A DNA stretch of 64,000 nt, taken from assembly GCA_963691655.1 (NCBI GenBank), contig OY829329.1:51375279-51439278 (forward strand), in the 5' to 3' direction. This document shows, in pieces, positions 32,883 to 45,174 of this stretch; the stretch's first letter is position 1; each line of letters starts with the position of its first letter. The DNA comes from Toxonevra muliebris. Taxonomy: Eukaryota > Arthropoda > Insecta > Diptera > Pallopteridae. A model generated the notes under the pieces. It made no database searches. It saw only the letters and a list, made by a program, of their open reading frames with translations, and had not been told where the DNA came from. Both the position numbers and the translations under genes were made by a program.

Positions 32883-34912
32883 AAGTAATAGTCTAGCACG
32901 CTGAGACTAGTCAACGGTTTATTTTGATAAAAGACTCTGTTGAGGATAAGCGACTTTAAGCAAGTTAAACGCTGAGCGAATCGAACACGCCTATTAACTT
33001 TTAAATCATTCATAATTTTAGCATGACAAACAAGAATATAAAAACAAATAAAAGAAACACTTAATTAAAATCTTATAAATTTCAAAATTATCTTTCATCA
33101 ATTTCCTACTTCTTTACAGGCTTTGCCAAAGGAAATGACCATCTCAGCCTTTTAACCTTCAAACTTACCACACCGATTTACTACTGTGTTGTGTTGAAAA
33201 ATGCCCACAATCAAGTTCAAATTAAAAATATCCATTATGTCTACACTATAAATAGTGGCTATAGTTTATTATGCTCCTTATAGTTTCTGGTTTCATAGTT
33301 TTCGGGTGGGTGTGTGTTTTGCTATTTTTAGAAAAGTGAGCCGTGAAGAAGAAAAACATGAAAAAGAAACCTTTAAATTTTGTTTATTTATTTATTTGCG
33401 CAAATAAAATGTCGCCAAACTACATTTGAAGGTTTCCACTTATACAATAAGTGTAGAAAATGCGAAGGCGGATGAAAAATTCATGACAGTTGAAAGTGAT
33501 TTAGTGCAAAACCTATAAAAATCGATATTGGAGTTTGCTAAACTAAATATCAAACTAAGGCAGGAAAAGTAAATGGAAAGTGGTGAAGAAATTTTAATGC
33601 CCAACTTAAAAGTAGTGGGAATATATAGTCGGTTTTGATTCATCTGCATTTAAATTATGCTACTTCTATCAAGAATAAAAAGAGTGGACAAAGGATTTAT
33701 GCCGAAAAAAGAGCTTCAGCTTACTTAATTCTTTAGAGTGACCATTAGTGAGCATAATCGACTTAGGAAATTTTAACCCTTTGTTGGACCCTACCAGCTT
33801 TTGAATATTCTTTTTGCTATATAAAGGTGGGAATCCTTAAAATTTAATTTTAAAAACTATATGAAATTAAAAAAAAAAACGAACGAAAAAATTGTATTTC
33901 AATTTGAAGCATGCAAACTAGATTCGAGCATTTTTGTATGTAGTTCGTAACATAAAAAGAAGACAGACTCTTACAAATGTTTCTATTGCACGCAATTTAA
34001 ATGCAATTAAATTATTGTTCCAATGTAGTTAACGTAATTAAATTTCTCAATTAACATTGTTTAAAAAAAAATTTATTATATATTTACTTAATTGCTCGAA
34101 GCTTCAATAGAAAAATACTTAAAATTACAATGATTACATTTCTAGCTGCAAGAAGTTCATATGCTGATGTTAAAGTTCATTAAACTCTTTTTTTCATTAT
34201 AATTCTATTATAAAATAATAGCGCTGAACATTGTACATAGATGACATGTTGAGCCCACATAAACACTACATACATATGTTCGTTTCTATTTGCTACTACA
34301 ATATTTAAAACATTTAACATGTTATTAATTTCTATATGACATTCTTGAGCTGTCCCTCCCTGCATTAAAATGCCACACAAAGAAAAAACTGGTAGAAAAA
34401 GTTCCATCATTGTGACATCTGTCTATTACTGTTTCTCTGCAATTTGTTTTATGTGTTTGAAATGTTACTTATAAAATTTGGTTTATGGGTAACTAGTTAA
34501 CAAAACAAAAATGTGTGTGCTCAAAAATTAAACCATTAATAAAAATTAACTACTTTCTTCACATTTTATTAGATAGTTAAATAATGAAATTGCAGCTTAT
34601 CTAATTGAACATTAAATTATGACTATTCAGTTTGAAATTCCCCTTAAATTTGGAGATCTTATAATATCTGAGCAACAATGTTCTTAATTAACAAATTTAC
34701 ATTTTGTCCTAAATACTCAAATACTAATTACTATTGAGATAGATACACTTCAGACTAGTAAAGAAATATTTAGTTGGTCTCTCTAGCCACAGTAATTCAG
34801 AGAGAGGTAAATAATTTGGGGAAAAATAATGAGAAAGAGAGAGAGAGAGAGCGAAAGATCTGGACTAAAACTGAAAAACTGAGGCCTAATTTTTGCTTAA
34901 GGGGCAAGCTCA
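32883..34912. other. Interval without recognised genes
   Basis: AT-rich. The 34180-34410 minus-strand frame (76 codons) contains no motif I know. A (GA)n microsatellite lies at 34833-34852. Confidence 0.35.
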
Positions 34913-35190
34913 TCGGATTCGCTTGAAACTCGTTGCTCGGGGGTTTCCAGAGTATCTGATTACAAATCTGACATTAAATCCCAAAAATCCCCTAGTAACG
35001 AGTTTCAAGCGAATCCGATCAATATCTTAAAATTCTTCCTTCATATTAGATCTGCCATTTTATATCAAAATCTGATGCCAGATTCGTAATCAGCAACTCC
35101 GAAAACCCCCGAGTAACGGATTTCAAGTGAATCGGATCAATTTTTAAAAAATCTTTCGCCATTTTGAATTTTGAAAAACTGATAACCGAT
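34913..35190. repeat. CTCGGGGG-type repeat units, inverted arrangement
   Basis: ATCGGATTCGCTTGAAACTC then GTTGCTCGGGGGTTT (plus, 34914-34950), TAACGAGTTTCAAGCGAATC (inverted, 34996-35015) and ACCCCCGAGTAACGGATTTC (inverted, 35104-35123). The vocabulary (CTCGGGGGT, GATTCGTAATCAGC, GCCATTTTGAATTTTG) is that of the array at 24430-24800. Confidence 0.6.
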
Positions 35191-36432
35191 TCGTAATCAC
35201 CATACTTTTTTTTATCAGAATCACAAAAAAATACGTTTTCAAGCCAACAGAAGAAGCGGAGAACATTCTACAGAAGCACGTACTGTGAGAAAAAAGTCCA
35301 AATCAGAGCACTTAAAGAAGTTGACAGAACTTGAAGACCTTCAATATGCCCCAGGGTGGGTTGACTAAAAGTAATTTGCATAATCGATTTCATTTTTTCA
35401 ATTTTAAACTCGAAAATTTATTTAAAAAAAAACTTTAAACGCGTTTTTCCCAAAATTATGTTTTTTGAACTAGTAGGACTGATATCTCAAGCTCTAGTTA
35501 ACTGATTTTGAAAAACCAAAATGCGTTTTATATTCATTATCATTATGGCTATAAGTGGAACCTTAAAAAATTGAAATGTTCCTTCCCTCCCGTTTTCTAT
35601 AAGAGAAGTTACATGTAAAAATATGTGCTTCTTGGTTATTTGGAGGAAAAAGACCCAAAAAAGGTTAGGGAAAAGTTTCACTTTTTGCGGTTCCACTTAT
35701 AGAGAAAGGTCTAGTAAAAAATTATGTGTCTGCATGCACTCACAGTTGAAGTGAAACTATGTTGTTTATTAGAAAATTGTTAGAAAACATTTATAAAACA
35801 TTCTGATGAAGTTTTTGCAGTCCTCTTTTCTCTATTTTGTTGCTGCTTTTCCTCTGTTGATACCCTCTACACTTATCGGCACAAACACGACTTAGTTCCA
35901 GAGTTGCCACGGCCTAAACAATTTTGTAATCAAATTCTTCTAAAAAAGTCAACAATTTAAAAAAAAAAGTAAACAAACATATATAGTAGTAATAAGACAA
36001 GGAATGCTTATATATATATATAAGGGGTGATCGATTTTTTTTGAGACATCGACAAAGAAAGATGATATATTTGATGCTGATCAACTTAGCCGAAGAGTAT
36101 ATGACAAAAAAAATCAACGTAAGTCCCCCTATTTTCAAATAACAATTTACAATATTTTATGGAAGAAAACCTACAAAACCAATTAGTTTTAAAACTATTT
36201 TGTATGGTGGCGTCCTCTAGAATATCTATTGTAAAAGCAAACAATGCCATATTCGGATTCCTCGACCTGCAAAACTGTTATATTGATTTCAATGCCATAA
36301 AGATAGCTGAAAAAATATATTTTTCTATCCAAAAAAAAAAAAAACATAAAGTAATTAAATTATAATTTCAAAAGTTCAATCGAAAAAATCGGGGGACTCA
36401 ATTTCAAGAAACGTAATCGAACGCAGAGATGA
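35191..36432. other. Interval with a possible coding relic
   Basis: Around 35240-35368 the plus strand reads a charged peptide (RRSGEHSTEARTVRKKSKSEHLKKLTELEDL in part) before a stop. The composition looks protein-coding but no family is recognised; it may be the tail of a transposon protein linked to the adjacent repeats. A TA microsatellite lies at 36010-36022. Confidence 0.25.
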
Positions 36433-36435
36433 TAA

Positions 36436-36733
36436 CACAGTACAACAAAAATTTTGTGCGCGAGATTTTCCAACGGGTTTATAGTAATTTAGGGTCGATC
36501 ACGACTGCGTACTCTTTGTGCTGATCAACTTTGCTTCAGATATGACATTCGTATCTGCTGAAATAAACAGATTTCTTAATAGCGCCTGAAAACCCCATTT
36601 TTACGACTTTAGGTCCATATTGTAGGAGAACTAGATGTGATGGAGAAAAATTGTGTACGCAGTCGTGATCAGCGAAAATATAAAACCGTTGGAAAATCTC
36701 TCGAAAATTTCGTTGGAAATTTGTGCCACTGTG
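36436..36733. mobile_element. 298-bp MITE with CACAG ends and TAA duplication
   Basis: CACAGTACAACAAAAATTTT at the left and ATTTGTGCCACTGTG at the right are inverted. Strong internal pairing follows: GAGATTTTCCAACGG with CCGTTGGAAAATCTC, and GATCACGACTGCGTAC with GTACGCAGTCGTGATC (16 of 16). TAA flanks both sides (36433-36435, 36734-36736). The terminal CACAG and TAA match the MITE at 57084-58454, whose interior differs. Confidence 0.7.
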
Positions 36734-36948
36734 TAATTTTGGTACTACTTACATTTTTCATTCGATGCAGAGATGACACCAAGTATACATGAACATTATT
36801 AGTGTTACCCAATCTTATCGAATGAAAAAAACTAAATAAGGGGCTAAAAAAAAATAAGGCCAAAAAAATTAGAAAAAAGAACACATGTGCACAACCGTAT
36901 AAAAAATAAGCAAATTTGCTTACAAATAAGCAAAACGGCAACCCTGCT

Positions 36949-37480
36949 TAGTACACGTATATAACACATGAAAGTTCAGTTATATGCAATCATGCCGAGA
37001 CTTCTATATCCAATCTCTCACTAAAGCACATGCGATAAAACTGAGAGAAGTCGTCTCTCTGTTTGATTGTATGTAGCCGAATAACAACTGCATAACTTCG
37101 TTTCTTACTGATTTTGTTTCAGCGCAACAAAAACAAATCGTGACCGTTGTTGCTGAAGCTTTTGCACTCTTCCTCTTTCTATTTTCTAAAGCTTTTTTTC
37201 TGTTGATACTCTCTACATTTATCTGCACAAACATGACGTAGCACACGTATATAACACATGAAAGGAAAATTCAGCTATATGGAATCAAGCTCTCTCACTA
37301 AAGCACATTGAGATAAAACTGCAAGAAGTCGACTCTGCATGATTGTATGTAGCCGATCCCCATATGACTTCGTTCGCTATATACTAACAACAGCATAACT
37401 TCGTTTCTTATTAGTTTCGTTTCGTATGAGTGCAACAACAACACGACTTCCGTTGCAAAATTTTCGATTTACCCTCGCTA
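36949..37480. repeat. 290-bp tandem duplication
   Basis: TAGTACACGTATATAACACATGAAAG at 36949 recurs as TAGCACACGTATATAACACATGAAAG at 37239. The following blocks (TCTCTCACTAAAGCACAT, GATTGTATGTAGCCGA, GCATAACTTCGTTTCTTA) repeat in order with indels. A partial third copy of the unit end (CTCTGTTGATACCCTCTACA) lies at 35851-35891. Confidence 0.8.
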
Positions 37481-40402
37481 GAGAAGTTACATTTCAAAAA
37501 AATCTTTCTTTTTAGGAAGCTCAGAATCCATCCTACCACTGAAAATAGCCTTTTTTAGAGATGCTCTCTACCGCCGCCATCTTTTATTCTTTATAGTTTA
37601 AAAAAAAAACATTCCCCAAAAAACAATTGTTTTCCAATTTTAAACTGGAATGTCTCCTTAAGTAAATATGTTAATTTTCAGCGTTACCAGATGGCTAATC
37701 AATGGAAGGGCAGCACTCGCGTGTTGTTTGGTGTGTAAACTTCAGTGCCGTTCTAAAGTAAAGCGAAAATTACTTTCGAGCCCCTCCCCTTCCTCTACCC
37801 TTAGAAACCGTCTAACTAAAATATATAAAAATCGATAAAGCAATACATTTATAAACTGGCGAATTTTAAAACTCCTGGGCAAACCCGGCTATCCAGATAT
37901 ATAAGCCGTTGAGAGCAAAAATAGTGTAAGCAATGTTTTTTATAATTTAGAATTTCACCGCCAAGCATCTTTTCACCACCCCATTCAGTTTCCAACGAAA
38001 GAAGTGTAAGTCTAGGTTCAACTGTTAACCAAAGCTTGAGCTCTTCCATGTGAGACAGACACTCTATTTTATACAGCACTGCTACAAAATCAGATTTTAC
38101 TGACTACGGCTCTTATGATTTGATTCTAGAACAAAAAACTTAGTGCACTGCCTGCATTTTTTATTTATATTTCCATATCTTGTTTGTAATTCTCTATTTT
38201 TCTTACAAAAAGCAAAAAAAAAAAAAACATTTTCTTATCTCAATTTTAATACTGTGCTTCACACAGACTAACAAAATAATAATTTATATTTAAGCTCTAT
38301 ATAAATTAAACAATTATTTTTGTTCATACAAAAATATTTTTAATTCAAGATCATTAAGCATTTATTTTGATAACAGTAACAGCAACAACGCAAAAGGCAA
38401 GTCTCAAAAAATGTAAAGCTAGAGAAAATTTCTTTGAACTTTAAATACCCTTGAGTGTTCTTATTTTATATAACAATTGCAGCAAAGAATTATTTTCTCT
38501 TTTAACTAAAGAAACAATTATTTGATAGTTAATATTTGCATAAATTAAAAAACCACACATATAAATTTGCATGCAACTGCACAATTGCCAGTCAAACGAT
38601 TTGGAAATTGTAGCTACTACTTACTTGGAAAATTGATACTAATAAACAAACACACAATTGGGAAATTATTTTGAGTATAAAGACGAGAATAGAGAAATAT
38701 ATAGAAGCTTAAATGCCAATTACTGAAAAATATATGTGCCTTTAGGAATGCCCAAAGAGAAATTTTTAAGTAATACTTGAAAGAAAGAGAAAAATTTTAA
38801 TTTTACAAAAAGCTTTAAATTTAGTAATTTTTATTAATTTGAATAAGGTTTTCTCATTGAGTGTATACTTTGCATAAAAAGCCTATAAGTAAAATACACA
38901 CACACACACACACTTAGTACTTATTTACATGCACATTAACAATTTCTCTCGCCTTCCTTGCATTCTTTGTCTCCCTCTTTCTATTTTTCTAATAACAAAA
39001 TTGAACCATATGGCTACTGGCAGACATTTTTGCATGGTCTTTTTCTTATCCCACACTCTCCTATTTCCATCGCCTACTCAAATTTTTTGCCGACTAACGT
39101 CCTACACCCTCTGTTTACCCAAAAGAATGACTGAGAGAATATGCATTTTTCATGCAACATTTGGTCACAATCTCATTTATTCTTCGTTGTGGTTTAAAAG
39201 TGCTGGTACAATTTCGTTTGTATGTAGGTGTGTAGGAGGAAAGGAAGAGATTGGTCAACCTCACTAATATCATTTCGAGCAGCAGACAGACATAGAGAGA
39301 AGAATTATTGCAAATATTACAAGTCATTTGAGTTTATTTGCTTGTGTTTATATGCAAGAATAATAACAACAACAAGAAGAGCATGAATAGTTTTAAATTA
39401 ATTTCCCATGTGAAATTTAGTACACACACATAATTTCATTTTTGTTTGTTGTTTAGGAGGAAGGGGTGGCAGAAAATAAGAGATCTTACGTGTTGCTTGC
39501 TTCGATGTAAATATTTGTTTTTCTATTAATTTTTGATATGGAAGAATTTAAGAAATTTTAAGTGTAAATATTAAATGGCAACTTGCTTCTTTTTTTTGTT
39601 TTTTTTTACTAAAACGCAACAGTTTAATAAATTATTAAATATTAAAAAAAAAAAGATGAAAGTAATTGACACGGCCTAATTACGCTTACAAATTATAGCT
39701 TACAAATAAACATTCACACACACACTCATCTCTGTACACACATATGTTTGTATATGTATTGATATCGATCGCGATACTATGGCGTCGGCATTCACGCAAC
39801 CATAACGCACAAGCAAATCACATTAATGTGTGGTTATGGTGGCTACGGTGGCTATAGCGTTGATGGCGTTCATGCACAAACCCCAAACCATGGTGGGAAC
39901 AGTGGCTGTTCATTTGTACAATAATTGCGCCTTTTTTTTTTGTTGTTGCTGATTTTGTTTTTTTAGCAAATATAGCAAACCGATTATAATCAATTGCAGC
40001 CTTATTGTTTTGTAAAATATGGTGAAATTAAAATTATCAAGATGCGTTCCAGACTAATGTGATCTTTGTGTTTAACATAGATTTTTATGTTTTCATTTTT
40101 TAAGCTACTTGAGCATGAAGTATTTGTGTCTACATGATTAAAAGAAAATCATTGGTGGGAAAGCCACTTTTTATCTTTTGCTTTCTTCTGAACTCAGCTG
40201 AAATGTATGATATCTTGAGCACTGTGCTTGTTTCTATGGTAGGAACCATAAAATAGCACCAATCGTAGTACGACCAAAGTTGATATATACTATATACCAA
40301 GGGCCAGTATTGATCCCTTTCTCTCTCACATTCTGTTCTAATTTTGCATAGTTGATGGGAACATTCCGTGAAAGAGCAGTGGAGAGCATTTAAATGAAGG
40401 AA
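37481..40402. other. Interval without recognised genes
   Basis: CA microsatellite at 38896-38914 and poly-A/T runs. Frames at 37849-38079 (minus) and 38929-39267 (plus) are open but unrecognised and overlap antisense frames. Confidence 0.35.
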
Positions 40403-40404
40403 TA

Positions 40405-41632
40405 CCACCTTGATCAAAAAGTTCTCAGAATTTATTCAGAAAATTAAAAATAGAAGTTTATTGATCTAAATCTATATTGTCCTCTTCAAAGTAATCCCCA
40501 TCGACTGCAACACACTTATGCTAGCGCTTGATCTAATCCTCGAAACATTTTTTAATTCGGTTTTCGGTATGTCCATCAGTGCTTCCCACGACTTTTCCAT
40601 TACTTCCTCTCGGCTGCTGGAACGCGTTCCCCGTAATAGTTTTTTAACTCGATTGAACAGAAAAAAGTCACAGGGAGCCAAATCAGGTGAATTCGGTGGC
40701 TGTTGGATGGTATTTGTTGCATTTTTCGTCAAAAAATTACCAATAATGATGGCACTGTGCGACGGTGCGTTATCATGATGCAAAATCCACGAGTTTTTTG
40801 GTCTCTTTCGGCGAATTGGTTCCCGCAAACGTCTCATAATTTTTGTTTACTGTCTGGCCTTCTGGTAAAAATTCATGATGCACTACACCGTTGTAATCCA
40901 TGAAAACCGTGCGCATTGCCTTCTTTTTTGACTGAAAACGACGTGGTTTTTTTGGTCTCGGCTCACTTAGTGAAAGCCATTCACTTGCCTAATGTCTGGA
41001 TTGCGTGTCGTACTCATAAACCCACGTCTCGTCTCCAGTAATGATCCTTTTGGTGACTGTGGGATCGGATTCAGCCTCGCAAATCATGTTTTTTGCGACG
41101 TCAACACGGTCCATTTTTTGCATGAAATTGGGGTCTTTTGGCACTAACTTTGCTGCTAAACGAACGGAAATCCAAATCATTAACCAAAATGTCTTGGACG
41201 GATCCATAGGCAATGTTCAAGTCCTCCGCTATCTTTCTGATGGTTAATTTCCTGTTATTGACCAACATTTCTTTTACTTTATCAATGTTTTCGTCGGTTT
41301 TTGATGTCGATGGTCTGCCACTGCGTTCATCATCTTCGATTAATTCACGACCACTTTTGAAACGCTCGTGCTAATGTTAAACGACCGTTTTCTTTAGAGA
41401 ATCGTTGCCGAAACTGTTTTTCAACATTTCCAACGTTCGCGCACCATTAAATCCATTTTTTACGTAAAATATAATACAAGTTCGTTATTGGAAATTTAAA
41501 TCCATTTCTAAAATTGTAAAAAATCGCCAACACGCACAGAGATAGATGTACTCTTGGCTACGTAACTTTTGCATCTTGGAATGATGGGAGCGCCACACGG
41601 TGGTTATTCCGGGAAATTTTTGATCAAGGTGG
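40405..41632 (-). mobile_element. mariner transposon, near full length, dead
   Basis: TA flanks (40403-40404, 41633-41634) and inverted ends CCACCTTGATCAAAAAGTTC and TTTTTGATCAAGGTGG. The 1228-bp length is standard for mariner. It holds one transposase pseudogene on the minus strand spanning most of the element. Confidence 0.9.
40472..41505 (-). pseudogene. mariner DD34D transposase, broken
   Basis: Cut-and-paste transposase acting at TA targets. From the ATG at 41505: an early stop after MDLNFQ, then RTCIIFYVKNGFNGARTLEM, a stop-damaged stretch, and ERSGRPSTSKTDENI with the second helix-turn-helix (LTIRKIAEDLNIAYGSVQDIL). The first catalytic Asp lies in IITGDETWVYEYD (41010-41050 region), the second in LHHDNAPSH and the third in SPDLAPCDFFLF. 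Exactly 34 residues separate the last two, the DD34D signature of mariner. The WVPHEL-type linker between the helix-turn-helix and catalytic domains is not legible because of frameshifts near 41160 and 40985. All three catalytic Asp residues survive, so decay is by stops and frameshifts only. The subfamily is not determined. Confidence 0.9.
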
Positions 41633-41634
41633 TA

Positions 41635-42004
41635 GATATAATTTTGTTTATTCAAAATATCTAATTGTAATATATGGCAGAAGTGACCTCACCCATATCA
41701 GCTTTTTACTTGTATTGTATAACTAGCTACGCTGTCCGGCTCTGACAAAGTTTGGATGATATAAAAATTACAACAACAAAAAAACTATGCGCTATTCATT
41801 CAAACAACTTACATGGGTAGTTTCACTCCCACAAAGCTATCAACATCTCATTTTAACATACAAACTAGTGCTCCTGATACCTGCCGGGTAATACCGGCAC
41901 ACACAAATGCCCGAGTACCCGGGTACTCGAAAATGCAGGTATTACCCGATCTCACGGGTACTCGGACAATTCGGTCCACGGGTACTCGAATAGTTTCTCA
42001 GTAA
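41635..42004. repeat. Interval with GGGTACTCG repeats
   Basis: Between 41902 and 41992 the words CGGGTACTCGAAAATGCAGG, CACGGGTACTCGGACAATTC and CACGGGTACTCGAATAG form three diverged units. The rest is unassigned. Confidence 0.5.
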
Positions 42005-43298
42005 GTCGCCAAGATAGTGGCGATCAAAATGCGATTAGGCTTGCTATTGCTTCCTTTGACAGCCTGTAATCGCTGGGTCCGAATGGTAGACTACCAGTTG
42101 CTCTGAAAGAGGATATGGTGCAATTGTTACTGGTTTTGAAGAAGATTTTCATCTCCAGTTTGGCACTCGCTCACATACCTCAATAATGGAGGTTGGTAAG
42201 AGTTGTTTTGATTCTAAAAATTGGAAAGGACAACTATACCAATCCCAAAAGCTTTAAACCAATCAGTACGATGTCTTTCTTACTAAAATGCCTTGAGCGC
42301 TGTGTCGAACACCGCATCTGTAGTGAGTCGTTATTGTTGCATCCCCTTTCTTCATTTCAGCACGCTTACCAATGTGGAAAATCTTGTGAGACGGCCCTGC
42401 AAAATCATCAAGAAAGAATACACTATTGGTATTTTTGTTGATATTGAGGGAGCTTTCGACAACGCGACTTTCGATGGCATGTGCAATGCAGCGGGTCAGC
42501 ATGGAGTGGATCCAGTTCTTGTTAACTGGATTCGCTCTATGCTCTCACACAGACTTATGATGGTTCAAGCTGATTGTGGTCAATCTGTGAATAGAGGATG
42601 TCCCCAAGGGGGCGTACTCTCTCCACTAATGTGGTGTCTGCTGGTTGACGTTATTCTTATCCCCAGGAGAAGGAAAATTTATGGTCTCATTTTAGCAGTA
42701 CTCAGAGAAATCACTATTCAGCTATCCCATGAAGTGAAATATCTAGGAATTATTCTATGGGGTTGAGCTAAAGGTATCCAAGGCACTAGCAACTTTTTGT
42801 CAATGTAAGGCTTTTTTTTTTGGCAAGACATAGGTTCTATCACCTTACAAAGTCTTAGGGCTTTATGAGGCTATAATTAGACCCATCATTACCTTTGCAT
42901 CCATAGTTTGGTGAAGTAGATTTAATGTTGACAACGTTTAAAAAGCTCTTGCCAGACTTCAAAGAATTGTGGCCATTTGTTGTACGGGAGCTCTTCCGAA
43001 AACAACTGGCCCATGCTTGGATTCATTGGCCAACTTACCACCCCTTGATATTTTTTCGAAAGAAGAAGCTGTCAACGCTATCTGTAAGCTTAAACGCAAT
43101 GGGTATTGGTGAGATTGTTGAAGATACTGACTTGGACCTAACAGTTCTATCAATGCTATCCAATACAATGCCAACCATTTCCACTTTTAAAACGGCGCTA
43201 TACAACACAAATGCCAGAGGCCCAAAACTTGGTTTTTACCGGGACCTAAACCGGGAGTTGATTGTAAGCGCATTTTCACTGACTTGTTCAACATAAAA
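42005..43298 (+). pseudogene. Non-LTR retrotransposon reverse transcriptase (LOA/R1-like), broken
   Basis: RT pieces in order: SLGPNGRLPVALKE and VRVVLILKIGKDNYTNPKSF (42070-42260), FKPISTMSFLLKCLERCVEH (fingers), then after a frameshift HAYQCGKSCETALQ, FVDIEGAFDNATFDGM with the first catalytic Asp (42435-42485), HGVDPVLVNWIRSML and RGCPQGGVLSPLMWCLLVD (42590-42650). The YxDD catalytic box is missing: an internal deletion joins the palm to VKYLGIILWG, which normally lies well downstream. After further frameshifts, LYEAIIRPIITFASIVW (near 42863-42913), a thumb-like region and a possible RNase H start (TD near 43275) follow. The wording resembles LOA/R1-group elements, with moderate certainty. 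No 5' endonuclease or target duplications were seen. Confidence 0.8.
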
Positions 43299-45169
43299 AT
43301 ATAATAAAATAAATTTTTTGATTTTCTATATAACCGAAAAATTTTGTTTCTATAAATTTTACACTAAATAATTGGTATAAATTTTAATTTTTGGTAATTT
43401 TTCTCAATAAAGTGATTAAAAAAAAAGTTATGCATTTCTATTTTACTTGATACTGCCCAACGAACCATATATGTTCCACTACGTAATTTCAGATTTTATC
43501 ACTTGTAATTAAGATATTGAAAAAGTCATGAACAAAAGTTGTTCAGAATAAAGAATGCAATTCCTTAATATTTTTTTAAACAAAATTTGCCTTGTTGCGC
43601 AGGGAAGGGTTAAAGGGAATTACACCAACTACAATTACACCTTAGAGTGACATTTTAAACGAATCACAGCTTTAAAATTATTAGTCTTAGTTAAACAGAT
43701 GGATGATATGGACTTGAAAAATCAAACCCATAAACTTAAGGTTGGGGACACAACGTAGTTTCATTTAACTAAAGCTAAAACTAGATATATACCTATCAAT
43801 GAAAATAAGTTACTTGCTCGTATAATGAATTTGAACCATGCTCTTTGAACCATGCTCTACTTCTCTTTAATATCAAGTTTTTGAAGAAATAATTACTGTA
43901 CAATTTTTGTTAATACTTGTAACTTCAAAATCATAAATTTCATTCACTCTTTCCCATTGATCTCATTAGGCACTTCATATCATATTCATCCGCGCATTTT
44001 TTTTTTTATTTGTTATCACTAAAGTTTATAAGTACACTCCATTAACTACTTATATATGTATATATAAAAAAAGGAATCCAACTATAAAATGATTAATTGT
44101 CACATTATATGTAATTTATTAGCTTTTGAAATAAATATACTACTTTACAATTCCCTTATCTCTTATGCTCAACTTTAACATATTGCCCCACTTCAACTCT
44201 TCAGTTATTTGTGTCTCTTTTATGCACATTTATAGTTTTATTATGTCAACCACAGTTGATATATATGAGTTTCATTGAAATTGATTTGAATATCTGTTAT
44301 TAATTATTATTTTAGTACTAAAACTTGTGTAGGAAATTTGAAAAATAGAATAGGGTAGAAATGAAAATTATTGAAAACTAAAACGCCCTCAATAAATTAA
44401 ATTTAATTTAGTTAAACGAGTGAGAGCTAGATTCAAAGTTCTTTTCTTATCAGTAAATGAAAAATATGAATATGTATTTAATTTAATTTGTATTCATTCC
44501 TTAAATATTAGCACCTTTACTTAAGCAATTTCAATGTTTATCAGACTCAAATTCATTTCTGTTTACTTATAAATGTCTATGAGTAATGATTTTTTTCAAT
44601 AATTTTATTTCATTCAAATTACGAGTAAATCATATTTCATATCTTCATACCACAAAACAAAACAAAAAATCAAATATTTTATAACACACAAACATCGGAA
44701 ATCATTAAAAAGCTGAATTCTACTTTAGTTAATTTTAAACACAAAACCATGACGTAATTATGAGTTTCACTTTAAATAATTTTTGTTTTTTTTTGTTACG
44801 AAAAACAAGAAATAAAGAATTAAAAAAAATTATATAAGCAAAAAAAAAAAAAATAAAATAAAATACTATGATCATATGTGAAAAATGTTAAGTGAAACAA
44901 TTTTTAGTGTTAGTGTATAGTTAGTAGTGAAAAAATGAGAAACATAACAAAGGCAGACGCTTTTTTTTGTAGTTGTTTTTGTTAGCAAGCATTTATTGCC
45001 GCTAGCTATGAGATACACTCGTATACAAAGTAGATTTTGCTCTACTCGTACTCATACCATACTCCATGCTTATTGTACCACAGTACGCGAAATAAAAATA
45101 TGCTCCGTTTATAACAAACTATTTACAGTCTTTTTAACAAGTGCGTGTTCGGCCTAAGACCTTCAAAAA
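43299..45169. other. AT-rich interval without recognised features
   Basis: Poly-A runs near 44840-44852 and low-complexity DNA. No termini or coding motifs were found. Confidence 0.35.
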
Positions 45170-45174
45170 TGCCC

